64,000 nucleotides of DNA from Cenococcum geophilum 1.58 (Eukaryota; Ascomycota; Dothideomycetes; Gloniales; Gloniaceae). Made by a program: the position numbers and the translations under genes. The DNA is taken from the NCBI GenBank assembly GCA_001692895.1, contig KV748230.1:310001-374000 (forward strand). Direction: 5' to 3'. Positions 12,881 through 25,300 of this stretch are shown piece after piece (position 1 is the first letter of the stretch; the number at the start of each line of letters is the position of its first letter). The notes beneath the pieces were generated by a model. The model made no database searches. It saw nothing but the letters and a program-made list of their open reading frames with translations, and had not been told where the DNA came from.

Positions 12881-13134
12881 TATAGTAGTGTAGATTAGGC
12901 GTCGCCTACTATCTTAGCATTTCCCTATATTTATAGAGCCTTCAGCTTCCTTTCTTCCTTCTTCCCTCTATTATATATATATTACAACTTTACTAGTTAC
13001 CGGAAATACACTCTTTTCTTTCTTTCTTACTAACTAACTAATTAACTAACTAACCGACCGACCGACCGACCGACAGACAGACAGACTAATAGCACTATAA
13101 CTTTCCCATCTTAGAGAGGTCGTACCCTCCCACA
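12881..13134 (+). repeat. 3' LTR of B1
   Basis: It starts TATAGTAGTGTAG after the purine tract and ends CCCTCCCACA, followed by CTAT. It is homologous to 6637–6886 and to the inverted LTRs of B2. Confidence 0.82.
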
Positions 13135-13138
13135 CTAT

Positions 13139-13759
13139 TATAACGGAGTTATATCGGCAAAGTTACGGCTATTTACTAAAAGGGTATTAGGCGGTAAAGT
13201 ATAAGGATACCTTTGCTTATTAAGCTGCTCCTTTTCCTTAATACCTTACTTTCCTATTATTAACCTTCGTCCAATTTAGACGTATCTTTAATATATTATT
13301 AATATTTTCTTCTTTTTTATTATTAATTTAATAGACCTCTTTATTCTCCTACTAACTGCTTTTTTAAGCAAATTCTATAGCGTATCCTAGCCCTACCTTT
13401 ATATATAAAACCCCAACCTTTACTAACCCGTAACTAGTGCTGGTCCTACCTAAATAATTTTGCCTATATATCTTTAAAAGAGTAGAAATCTAATAATAGG
13501 ATTCTAGAGGCTTATAATAAGACGTACCACGTTAGATCTAATACCTTTAGTCCTTATAATTAATATATATGTATTAAGAGCGATAATTGCGTTAAGGTAA
13601 GCTTTTCTATTCTTAATAAATTTCTATTACTAACTTTAAGCTTTAATAGCCTAGGCCTAAATAGTAACGTTCCTTTAATGTCCTTAACTACTATATCGCC
13701 TAGGCTCTCTCTTATTCCAGTATAAATACTAAACAACTTAGCCAAATTTAAGACTATAC
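13139..13759 (-). other. C2 3'-internal segment between B1 and B2
   Basis: This 620-bp piece belongs to C2. It is the reverse complement of C1 29,760–29,924 joined to 37,896–38,000. It contains the uninterrupted target of A3 (AATAC at 13240–13244, the complement of the GTATT TSD). Coding content is uncertain: both strands have long decayed frames. Confidence 0.8.
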
Positions 13760-14023
13760 TATAGGAGGGTACGACTTCTCTAAGATAGGAAAGTTACAGT
13801 GCTATCTATCTATCGGTCGGTCTGTCTGTCGGTTAATTGGTCAGTTAGTTAGTTGTAATTAATTAGTAGAACAGTCAGTAAGAAAGAAAGAAAAGAGTGT
13901 ATTTCCGGTAACTAGTAGAGTTGTAATATATATATAATAAAGGGAAGAAGGAAAGAAGCCGAAAGCTCTATAAATATAGGAAAATGCTAAGATAGTAGGC
14001 GACGTCCAATCTATACCACTATA
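13760..14023 (-). repeat. 3' LTR of B2
   Basis: It begins TATAGGAGGGTACGAC (complement of the LTR end) and closes with CCACTATA next to the purine-tract complement. Confidence 0.8.
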
Positions 14024-17000
14024 TACCTCCCCCACTAAGAACGTTGTCCCCTAACGTTCTATAATATAAAAAAATAGCAAAATAAGAGTATAGCAAAAGC
14101 AGAATAGACAAAGGAAAGCATATCCCTAAACGAATATAGGTAACTATATCCTCAGCCTTTCTATAAAACTGTTCTATGGTGTCCCTCTATTACCTATAGC
14201 TAAGATCCGATCTTCCTACTAGTAGTAACTAGGACAGTAGTAAACCAGAAATAATAACGGTAGTAGTAAGAGCAGCAATAGCAGTAATAGTAATAGTGGT
14301 ATAAGTAGTAATAAAAGCAGTAATAAAAGCAGACAGTTAGCGTAGTAAAATAAAATAGAACAGTCGGCGGTAGAATACTCGGTAGAAGAACTCGGTAATA
14401 GTTAGTAAGTAATAGAACTTTTAGTAGCAGAAATCTCGGTAATAGCAAACAGTTAATAGCAGTCGGTTGGTAGCAGTTAGTTAGTAGCAGTTAGTTAGAA
14501 TAATAGCGGCAGAATAATCAGAATAGTGGTTGGAACGGTTAGAATAGTAGTAGTAGTAATAGCAGCAGTAACAGAACGGTTAATAGTAGTTGGTCGGAGG
14601 CGGTTAAAACGGTAGGGTATAGCGGTTGGGAGAGCAATAGTAGAACAGGTCAAAACAGCATTAGGCCCAGAATAGGTCGGTTAGTATAGCTAGACAATAT
14701 AGCAGATCTAGTAAATATAGCAGTAAAATAGATCTAGCAACGGTATAGATCTAAAACAGCAGAGATAGAGTAGTCGATTAAGATAGCAGAGGCCTTGGCT
14801 TAATTTAATCGTTTAGTTAGTCGTTTAATATTAAGACTCTATATTAGTCTGCATCGTACGTAGCTCTTAATTAAGGCTCTATCTATGACTTTACACTAGG
14901 CCCTATATCTAGCTATATATCTAGCTGTGCATCTAGCTATACATTAGTAGCTCTGCATTATATATTCTGCGTACATATCTATATACCTACTTTAACTACT
15001 AGCTGAAGACTATCTAATCGGTCGATGACGACGTGCTACAACTAATTATTCGGTCGTTTAATTAAGGTAAAAAGTCGGCCTAGTTAAAGGCTCTAACTAT
15101 CCTAATTTAAATGCGGAGATAGCGTTTAACTAATTGAAATTTAATAAGGCCCCGGCTTAACTTAAGGTATCTTCTACTGCATATATAACTAAGGCTTTGC
15201 ATTTATAGACAATTAATTAAACTTCCGTGTAGATATACGATCGGTTAAGGCTCCTTATCTACCGTTTAATTAAAGCTTCGTATATATAGGCGTCCAGTTA
15301 AACTGCCGTACTATTATCTAATTAAGGCTCTATACCTATATACTTTATATCTATAGACTCCATATATAACTCTATATAAAACTCCATATAAAGCTCCGTA
15401 TCTATATTTATAGAAAAGATCATTTTAGTTAACCAATCTATAGGTGTTAGGACGGGCGATTAATTAATAAGGGGGTGGGCAGTTAAGGGAAGAGACTCTC
15501 ATAAAGGCTCTAAAACGTTCTTCCGGCTATATACTAATCTCCTAGTTAGGCCTAGTACCTGCATACTTACATATCTGCTATTATAGGATCTTTAACTACT
15601 AATTAAAGACGTCTAATGGCAACGGGTAACTAATTTAATTTAACTGTAACCGTACAATTAACTGTGACCGTATAATTAACTAACGTTTAAATAGGGTATT
15701 AGGTCGGCCCGACTAAAGGCTCTAATTTAACGACTTAACTTATATAGGCGGCGTTTAACTAATTAGGATTTAACTAAGGCTCTAGCTTAACTTAATGTGT
15801 CTTCTACTATATATATAACCTAGGTTTTACATCTATAGGCTTTATATCTACGGACAATTAATTAAAACTCTAGCTGTACAGTCGTTCTTGTTAAGGCTTT
15901 ATATCTATATAGTCAATTAATTAGAGCTCTACATCTGTAGTTAATTAAGACTCTTAGTATCTACTAAACGTCCAATCTAGAGATCTGTCCTAAGACTTCC
16001 TCCTTTATAAGCACTAACGGCAGCTTCCTCTAAACCACTACCACAGGCCCGGCGTTTTTGTAGGACGTCTTCTATAGCTGCTTTTCTTCCCCTTATAGGC
16101 TACCTTTGTTCTTGGCTTCTTCGGCGCATCCTTAGGCTTTTACGGCTGCTGCTATAGGCCCTAATCTTCCTTAGAACTGCCTTCTGCTTTTAGTCCTTTA
16201 TCGTTATCCTATTGGCTTCTGCGCTTTACCTAAGCCGTTATTTATATCTTTAAGGTTATCCAGTAACAGCTTCTTGGCTATTATAACTACTTTTATCGTA
16301 TATCCCTTGCCCTTATATCTATAATATAGTCCTTTACTAAGACAACCTCTAAGGAAAAGCGCTAGCTCCTATACGTCCAATTTCTATTCCCCTTATAATC
16401 CTTAATAAGGTCCTTTACTAGCCTAGCCAGATACAGCTTAGTCCTATCTTTAGTCGCATAAGGATGGCTTAGGCTTAAGGTGGTCAGCTATACCCCACAT
16501 ACGATCTCTTGTAAAGTATCCCTATTAGTACCTCTTTGTATACTATTTTACCGTTCCACGGTACTTGTTTTCCAATATCATACTGCTGCCCTTATAGGTC
16601 CCTTCCTTGCCACAATATCTATTCTTGTTGTACAGCTAGCGTAGTACTAAATTTGGATAGCAGTGACAGCAGTGACAGTTATACTATAATTAGTCGTCGT
16701 TTAAATAAGGAATAAGGTCGGCCCGGCCAAAGGCTCTAATCTAATAACATTTAACTGATTTAACTTAGTAACGGCGACGTGCTAATATTGAGGCTCTGGC
16801 TTAATTCGATTCCTTAACTAGTTATAGCTTCTGTGCAGTCACTTAATTGATTAAGGTTTCCGTATAGTTGTTTAATTAAGGCTCTGTATATAGCTCTGCG
16901 TCTAGCTCTATACTATATAATTAGCTCTTTATCCGTGCAATTAATTAAGGCTCTTAGTATCCGTTCTTATCGTATAGCCATATTATCGAATTCTAGGGGC

Positions 17001-17299
17001 GGTGTAGAGTTCTGCTGGCTTTACTGCTAAATAGACCAATTAAGATTTTCTATCCCGGGGATGGAAAATTGCTATTAGCTCGGTAATAGGCGGTAAACTA
17101 AGCTAACATCTTTGCAGTAGGTTATCGCGACTAACGCGTCTTAACTAAGAAAGTAAATAAGAAAGGAGCTTTAGGAAATATAGTAAATAAGCAGACAAAT
17201 AGAAATTTTTTATACGGCCGTTACCTACGTTTCCTCCCCCACCTTAGAACTTAACTATCCCCTAATTAAACATCCTATACCCGCTACGAAGCCTACTAC

Positions 17300-19880
17300 G
17301 GGTTAATGGCTAACCTAGTTAAGCGTTTGTCTCTAAGACAGTCTCTAAAAATTAGACGATTTATTCTTCTTCCTAGCTTTAGCTGTTTTATTAATAGGCT
17401 ATAACCCAATCTACATATAATCTCCTGGTCGTATATTCCTCTCCTACAGCTATACCTACTACTGCTTAACGGTTATCCTAGTTATACGGCTGTCTTTAAG
17501 GGTTAAGCAAGTCTGCGAACGTTGCTAGCTGGGCGTTACTAAGTCCGTGGGCCGTACTTAATAATAGTCCTCCTAGTTCGTCCATATTTCGTCACTATTC
17601 TATAGTACTACTCCGTTATAAAAAGCAGTAAAATCTATTCGTACCATTGGGGCCCGTTACTGCGTTTATTCTTATCCTTCCCTTTTCTAATTTATAGCTA
17701 GGTCTATTCCTTAGTATATATAAAGCCAGTTAATATTTTTTAACCATCCTTTATTGCCAAGCCACGGTAGTTTAGGTCTAGGTCGTTCTCATATCCTAGC
17801 TACTAGTCTTCCTTAATTAAACAGATATATAAGTCCTTACTAAATAAGATATTTAAGCCCTTAGCATTCATACTTAGTAAAATGGTAACTTTTTCTATAT
17901 TTAGAACAGATCTACTAGCCTTATCCTTATATGCCCTGCTAACCCTACGCGTTCCGCTACGGCTATCCAAAAGCAGTAGAATCTTGCGGATATTAAAAGT
18001 CCTATAGATATTAAGGGTCTTACAGAGATTGAAAATCTTATAGAGATTAATAATCTTACAGGAGAAAGGGAGCTCGGGTATTACTCTGCCAGTCTTTATA
18101 TCCTAGTACTAGGCTATATCCTTTAGCTAGGTTTTAAACTGCGGCCTAATTTATAGCAGGTAACTACTACTATATTAGGGCTCCTCTATATATACCCAGT
18201 CTAACTAGGTCCAGAAGTCTTCCTTAGTAGTTAAGCTTATTTCTTTACTGCCATAGCTCTTATATAAGCTAGACATTCTAAATATCTTCTAAAAGTGTAT
18301 CTATTCGCTCCGCACCCTCTATAGCTATCACTCTTAACTCTACGGCCTCCTTTAGTCTTTCAAACACAAGGGTACTAGGCTCGTCTGCTATAGCCCCTAT
18401 CTTCTCCATTATATGCCTATGGTATTCTATAAGGAGTCCTTACATAAACTACTACCCCCTCTCTTACTCAGTAAGGTTTCCTACGGCTACTACTTTAGCT
18501 AAGATACTGGTGAAATCTTATATATAGTGACGCAGATCTCCTAGCTGCCTCACTAACTTTCGAATAAAAACTTCTATAAAGTCTCTTGTCTCTATATATT
18601 AATAGTAGTCGTCCGCTTAATATTTAGTCCTAAGCTTTTTAATAAGCTCCGTCCAGTTACTAATTACAAACTTAGGCAGGCTTTAGATCCATATCCCTAT
18701 TTAGTAATCGCAGTACTCTAGAAGGCCTTAGTGCTTTTTCTTGCTTATAATATAATATCGGGCGTATAGTTGTTTGTACTACTCAATAAACTATAATACG
18801 TTTTGTCCTATAAAGTACGGAGTTCTAATAGTTCCTAGAGCCGGCATAGGCTGGGTCACAACATAAATCCTATTTTAAGTCGTTAACTATTAGTTACAGG
18901 GTAATACATCTAAAGCTTCCTCGGGAGCTTATAGGTGGTCCTTATAGCTTATATCTTTTGTTTACTAAGGGTTATCGGTCCTAGGTGCTACAGGTAAACG
19001 CTATAGTAGGTCTGCTTATATAGCTATAGTCTTAACAAAGGGTGTCCCAGATAGCTATCCTAGCGGTACCTTAATAGGCGCACGCTTCGGCTAGTTTACT
19101 TATATAGCTACGTCTCTAATAAAGGGCACCTACTTCTTAACGCCTGAGGGGGCGTCTCCCTAAGAGAGCAAAGAGTTCTTATTATCTACTACTACCGGGT
19201 CTTAATACGTCCGTCCGTTTTAGCCTGCCGTTATCCCATATAGTAGGGTACTGCTAAGCCTCTTACTTCTACTTATATCTACTTCTTTATAGAACGCCTC
19301 TAGAGCTACTACTAATATAATCCAAACGACTTAAAAGAGGATAAAGCTAAGCTAGAATAGGAAGCTGTTAAGGATAGATCTAATCTCATATGCTTGCAAT
19401 CTTACTTAGTATTATATCCTTTATTTATAAAGGGCAGTACTAACTTCCTTTGCCGCTAGATATCTTAGATCTCATTTCCATCTAAATAATTAGCTTTTAG
19501 CTACTTGTCTCTGCGTCTTTAACAAAGGTCTGGCCATACTTAGTAGCAACTCTCGGTAATTCTAACCGCCGGTTAAAGTTATCTAATTAGCTCGCTAGTT
19601 CGCTTAACGTCCTTATACATAACTTTCTAAGACCATCTAACCTATGCTTTTTTGCCTCTTATTGCTACTCTTTAGCCTATACGTTAAGTCTAGCCGTTCT
19701 ATCTTTTTTCGGTACCGCCTAATTCCCCCTACTATTTAATATTACCTAGTTTTCTTTTACTATCTCGTCTATCTAGCTGGCGGTTTTTCCACAGCTAATT
19801 GTTCTTCTATAGTCGTAGTATATTCCTATATATCTCCTATATATATCGCACTAGACTTCTAATCTAAAGAGCTTGCTGTT
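17300..19880 (-). pseudogene. Decayed Gag-like gene of B2
   Basis: Minus-strand counterpart of the B1 Gag-like frame. It shares the LASQLDNF…-type segment (complement at 19,560–19,610) and the knuckle region near 17,890, where the CxxC pair reads CSKY. It is interrupted by TAA/TAG throughout and non-functional. Confidence 0.55.
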
Positions 19881-19906
19881 ATCCCTACGTGGAATGCCAT
19901 AAAATA

Positions 19907-20162
19907 TATAGGAGGGTACGACCTCTCTAAGAGAGGAAAGTTACATTGCTGTCTGTCTGTCGGTCAGTCTGTCAGTTAGTTAGTCAGTTAGTTATAATCA
20001 GTTAGTAGAACAGCCAGTAAGAAAGAAAGAAAAGAGTATATTTCCGGTAACTGGTAAAGTCGTAATATATATATAATAAAGGGAAGAAGGAAGGAAGCCA
20101 AAGGCTCTATAAATATAGGAAAATTCTAAGACAGTAGGCGACGTCTAATCTACACCACTACA
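19907..20162 (-). repeat. 5' LTR of B2
   Basis: It ends CACCACTACA (complement of TGTAGTGGTG, the unmutated LTR start) and is followed by the ATAC host repeat. It is the least altered of the four family B LTR termini. Confidence 0.82.
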
Positions 20163-20289
20163 ATACTACGGCTATTTATACTACCTATAATTCCTAGTAA
20201 GCTAGCTAGTAATACCTAATATAAGAGTAAGGTTGGTATACTAAGGATAGGGTAAGAGATAGGGGTAATAAGAAGAAGGTTGCTATTTA

Positions 20290-20940
20290 CTATAGAAAGG
20301 AGTTTATATATACGCGTTAAGTTTTAAAAGAGCATAATATAATACGTTATTAGGTAGATTACCATTTAGATACCTAGTGGATAGGTAACTAATAGTTGCT
20401 GTAGTAAGGTCTTAGTAGTTCTAGACTATACCAGCTAGTTAACGTCTCTATTTATTCTAAGCTTAAGCGTGTCTTTATTAACTATAAGCTTACGCTATAA
20501 GAGCTTTATTAGTATTAGTTTGGACCTAATATTAGTGTTAAATATTTAAAAGTCTCTGCTCTAGCTACATCTTATTGTCCTACCCCTGTTTTTATACCTA
20601 CATATACCCCTACTAAGGGGTCTAGATCTTATTCTCGTTAGCCATCTCTTAAAGGGCCGATAGATACTAATCCTACTCCTAAAGATAAGGCATAGTGGCT
20701 TTTTAAATTAGGTATTTAGGATTTATTCTAATATATAGTAGTAATTAAGGACCTTAATTAGGTGCTTAGAAAGGCCTTAAAAGGCTTTTAGGAAGGGCCT
20801 AGGAGCCTTAATAATATTCCTAATATAAATAAATAAATAGGAATGCAATTCTAGCAAAATGCTCTATTAACTCTATACTATATACGTAAAAAGGCTAAGA
20901 ACCTATCCTGCCTTAGGCCGTAGCCCTATCCCTATAGTTT
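20290..20940 (+). pseudogene. Decayed antisense reading frame of family C (in C2)
   Basis: On the plus strand, opposite to C2's own genes, about 215 codons read as a coherent protein interrupted only by TAA/TAG. Segments include QLVNVSIYSKLKRVFINYKL, then a Pro/Ser/Thr-rich part (SYCPTPVFIPTYTPTKGSRS), then KDKA*WLFKLGI*DLF*YI and IGMQF*QNALLTLYYIRKKA. Replacing stops by Gln gives an unbroken frame, as expected if CAA/CAG were mutated. It lies just downstream of the C2 chromodomain end. Upstream continuation is lost at the B2 insertion and by frame shifts. Product unknown. Confidence 0.5.
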
Positions 20941-20999
20941 CCGGAGCCTATTTATTCTATATCTAATTTAATATATTTACTCTTTTTGTAAGCTTTCTT

Positions 21000-23900
21000 T
21001 ATAGGCCATAATAACACTATAATATTAGAGCGCTTTCTATAATTTATAAATTATAGATCTTGGTCTCAATATTCTTTTAAAATATCTTTATAATAATTAA
21101 GGTAATTCTCTGGTTCCTATATAGAGTCCTTAATAGGCTAGCCTAGCCATTTAACTTTAAATTAAAGCTTGTTCTTAACAGACTTATAGTAGGGTATAGC
21201 TTTAACCTCATACCGCTCGCCTACTACCTTAAGGTGTTTAATTAGGCCTAGACAGAAGTTCTTTTCTAGTAGTAGTCTATACTATAGCTCTAGTAGGTTT
21301 ATATAAAATACTAAATATATATAGGCTATAGATAGGGGTAGCTAGAGACAGTAGACTAATTTACTAATTTATTTCTTAATTTAGAAGGGACCTAGGTATC
21401 TTATATTAAGCTTTTTTAATAGTTAATAGGTCTTAATATTTATTAAACATAATAGAACTTCATCGCCTACTCCGAAATGCTTATTTTAGTACTTATAGTT
21501 ATACTAAAGTCTCTACTACTCTTGGGTATCCTATAAGCTCTACTTTATATACTTCTATTACTCCTCCTATTCCTAGAGGTATCTTTATACTCTCTAGTAG
21601 ATATCCTTAAACTTCTTAGTAGGATTCTATAGCTAATTATATAGCCTTAGCTAGTAATTCTTGGGTATACTATTAAACCTAAATAGTTAGACGCCATAGG
21701 TAATCCAGATAGGTGCATACTTATATAATATGTGTTGCTTTAAATTATAAGCGTACTCCGCATATAGAAGTAGCTTATACTAATTATGTTACTAGTAGTT
21801 AAATATATTTATAGGTAAGACTCTAGTTTCTAGTTCTAGCGTTCTATTTACCTATCCGTTTATAAATAAAAAGCATAGATCCGACCAGTACTAGCTTATA
21901 AAGACGCTACCCCTATTAATAATAATAGAGTGCGGCTAATCTACTCTAAGAAAGTATTTCTCCTTAATTAAGCTAGTAAGCGCTTATATATTAATTGTCT
22001 TATTAACGGGAAGGTATTAAACATACTTTAAAAACCTATTAATAAGTATAAGGACCAAATCGTATATTTATTCTTAGCCATCTTTAAATAGCGGGAGATC
22101 CGTAATAAAGTCTATAGCGTAATATTACTATAGCTTACTATCGAGGGGAACTAATTTAAGTAGACTCTATAGCTTATGCCTATAGATCTTATATACTTAA
22201 CACTTCTTATAATAGCTAGTGTACTTCTTTACTTCCTACTTAAGCCTTAGCTAATAGTATTTATGCTAAAGTAATTCTACTATTTTTACTTAACTATAGT
22301 GGCCGCCTAGAGGATTATCGTAATTCTTTATAAGAATCTTCTGTTGTAGATTTGCTTCTTATAGCACCTAAACCTTACTACCTTTATAAAGTAGGCCTAT
22401 TAGGTCTGGTTCCTAATAGTAACGCCTAATAGCTTCCTTTCCGTTACGTTTCTAGTCTACTTCTATATTAAAGATAGTATAAAAAGCGTCCCTCTATTAT
22501 ATCTTATAGATAAGATCTATTAACCTTTTAGATAGTTTCTAAGTAAAAGCTATTTTATCCTATACTACTTTAAGTATAAAACTAGATAGTAATATAGATC
22601 TTATAACTCTTTAATACGTATATATTAGGAAGGCCGCTATAAGGTTAAAGTCCTTTAGTTATTATAGGGCTCTAAGTTCTAATTACTCTATAGCTTCGCT
22701 ATTAGTTTAAGGGGATAGATTAGTAATTAGAGATGGTATATTACTAGGTTTTAAGAATATATTAGGGACGTCCTATTTAGGTATATTTAGAACCTTATTA
22801 GTAACGGACTAAGTACTAGCTAGAATATTAATAGAAACTAATAGGGTTTATACTACTCAAGACTTAGTATATAGAGTTATGGGTACTTAAGTATTCTATA
22901 CCTAGAGCTTATTCTATAATATAGGGAGTAAGATATCTATTATCTATTTTTCTTCTCCCGTTTTAAAGTCTTTAGTATAGTCTAGTCACTATAATAGGCC
23001 ATTAGTAGGGTTATTTTCCCCTAGCTTATATTTAATCTTAAAATTAAATTATATAAACTCCTTTACCTATTTAGCTTATTAAGGTATAAGCTCCTTTATA
23101 GTTATAAAGTAGCGTAGATTATAATAATCTAAGAGTATATAAGTAGTATAGCTCGCGTGCTTAAGGCAATATCGCTACTATTTAAAGTAGTTAACTATAG
23201 CTAGTAGTTCCTTATTATGGGTATAATACCTAACTTTAGGCCCCTGGAATTTTCTACTATAGAATACTACTAGTCTTTAGTGGAGCTGGGTAGCGTCTAA
23301 ATGCCTATTAAGTTGCAGTAGGATACTAGTAAGGGCAAAATTTAATATATTAGTAATTATTATTAATAGCTAATCTAGGTTAAAATGCTGTAGTAATAGA
23401 GCTTCTATAAACTTTATATAAAGTTTCTAAAAGGCCTTCTAAACCTTTCTAGGCCATAACTATAGCTTATACTATTTAGTTGGTCCCTTTTTAGTTTTCT
23501 TCCTTACCGCCTTTAAGCTTTTTGCTCCTTAGGTTAGGTCTTAAAAAGCTTCTATAATATAGTTAAATAGGTATTAGATATTATCTAAGTAGTTATAAAT
23601 AAAGCGCCTATAGAAATTGGCAAAGCCTAGGAACACTTAAATATCCTAGTAGCTCTCTAGCTCTAGCTACTCCTAGATTATCTATACCCGTATTAGGTCT
23701 ATAACTATACCTATAGGCGTTATAATATAACTTAGGAACTTAACCTACTTAGTATTAAAGATATACTTTAACGCCTTAGTATAGAGGCCCTAATTATCTA
23801 AACGTTCCAGCACTTTACGGACGTATTGCTTATATTAATTCTCGTCTTTTAAGTAGATTAAAATATTATTTAGATAAATAATATATATACGGTTAACTAG

Positions 23901-25300
23901 TCTCTCTAAGGCTCTATAAATATATAATTAGAATATTATAGGCGTATTAGCTAGCCTAAAAGGTATTACTAAATACTTAAAGTAGCCGTATTAGGTTTTA
24001 AAAGCGGTTTTCTATTTATCCCCTTCTTTAATACGGAGCCTATAATAGGCGTCTTATAAATTTAGCTTTATAAAGATCTTCGCCCTAAATAGTTAATCTA
24101 GTATTTTACTAACTAGTAGTAGTAGGTAATGGTTCTTAATTATAATCTTATTAAGACCGTAATAGTTTATATATAGCCTTATGGTTCTATCTAGTTTTAG
24201 AATAAAGAGGATTAGCGCGCCTACTGGCGACTTATTAGGCCGGATCCACCCCTTTTCTAGTAACCTATTAAGGTACTCCTATATAATCTTAAGCTCTTTA
24301 CATAAGAGGTTATAGATAGGAAAGTTTAGTGGTTATTTACCTTTTTCTAAATTAATTATATAACCGTACTCCAAGTTCTATAGTAGGACTTTAGCTCTCT
24401 TACCTAAAAATACCCTTAATAAGTCCCTTAGGCCTACTAGAATATTTAATAAATTAGGGTTATATTTATCCTCTATATTATTATTAGGTAGGTCTCGGAG
24501 CTCCCTTAGGATACTTATAGGCAGCGTTATACGCTATAGTAGTTGCTTATATATAGTTACTACTATATATTATACCGTTTTATACAGTAGCTAGTAGAGG
24601 GTAAGGAAATCCTTAATATAGCGCTTAAGATACTGTAATATACTCTCTATATATTACTTAAGCCAGAGTAACCTATAATAGTTAAAGTATCTTATAAAAT
24701 CCTTAAGATCGCCACCTCCTTATAATATCTCCGCGACCTATCTAGTAGTTCCCTATAGGGTCTTTATTATAAAGGGGTTATTACCTATACTAGGCTTTAT
24801 ACCTATCTTATTATTAAATAGGGGTTAGATTTGATACTCCTTTAGGTATAAAGGGTATACTATTTTACCTAGGGCTATATTCTCTAGGATGTCTTTTAGG
24901 CTTATTAGTAATATACGCCCTTCTAAATCTTTATTATTCCACTATTTAAAGGCTTTAGTCTTAAAGCGTATTTTAGGATTTACTTCTATAAGCTAAGGGT
25001 ATCTAAGGATAAAGTTATAACCTATAAAGTTAGCCGCCTAGAAGCGTTGCGGGCTAACTACTTTAGTGCGGTTATATATATCGGCTACTAATACTATAAG
25101 CTTATAGGCACTATATAGTTTAATCTAATACTTATCTAGGAAGCCTATAATAGGTTTTCGCTACCTTTATAATAGGATAAGTTTATACTCTTTTACTAAA
25201 TTATATTATATAAGATTAATTTCAGCGCCGCTATTATATAGTGCTTAAAACTAATATACTTTACCTATAGGGAGTATTATTTCTAGCTTAACAGTAATAC
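21000..25300 (-). pseudogene. Decayed Gypsy chromovirus pol of C2
   Basis: Minus strand, in order. RT has WIRPNKSPVGALILFILKL near 24,185–24,245 and YLVIPFRLANTPIIF near 23,930–23,980. The active-site box at 23865–23876 reads YLNN instead of YLDD. RNase H lies at about 23,000–23,500. Integrase has the zinc-binding region near 22,150–22,330 and a core at about 21,550–22,100. A chromodomain remnant (VKWLG…EPENYL) is at about 21,060–21,180. Many TAA/TAG stops. Bases at 26,059–26,060 and 26,073 (just upstream, in gag) are unresolved. Inactive. Confidence 0.85.

Larger units (their letters stand above)
6637..13134 (+). mobile_element. LTR element family B copy B1 (gag-like, probably non-autonomous)
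   Basis: A 6.5-kb element with LTRs at 6637–6886 and 12881–13134. The host repeats are CTAT at 6633–6636 and 13135–13138 (4 bp, or 5 with one ambiguous base). C1 carries the empty site at 37997–38000. A purine tract AGGGGAGGTA precedes the 3' LTR. The plus strand holds a decayed Gag-like frame with a CCHC-type knuckle. After that come about 3 kb of non-coding, phrase-repetitive DNA. I find no reverse transcriptase, RNase H or integrase motif in either strand. The second copy B2 (13760–20162) is inverted and has the same organisation. Confidence 0.8.
13760..20162 (-). mobile_element. LTR element family B copy B2 (inverted relative to B1)
   Basis: A 6.4-kb element on the minus strand: 5' LTR 19907–20162, 3' LTR 13760–14023, host repeats ATAC at 13756–13759 and 20163–20166. 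A purine tract complement (TACCTCCCCC at 14024–14033) abuts the 3' LTR. The Gag-like region lies at about 17,300–19,880, then phrase-repetitive DNA at 14,800–17,000 and the purine-rich tract at 14,200–14,800. B1 and B2 differ by many transitions, so both were mutated after insertion. No polymerase motif was seen. Confidence 0.82.
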
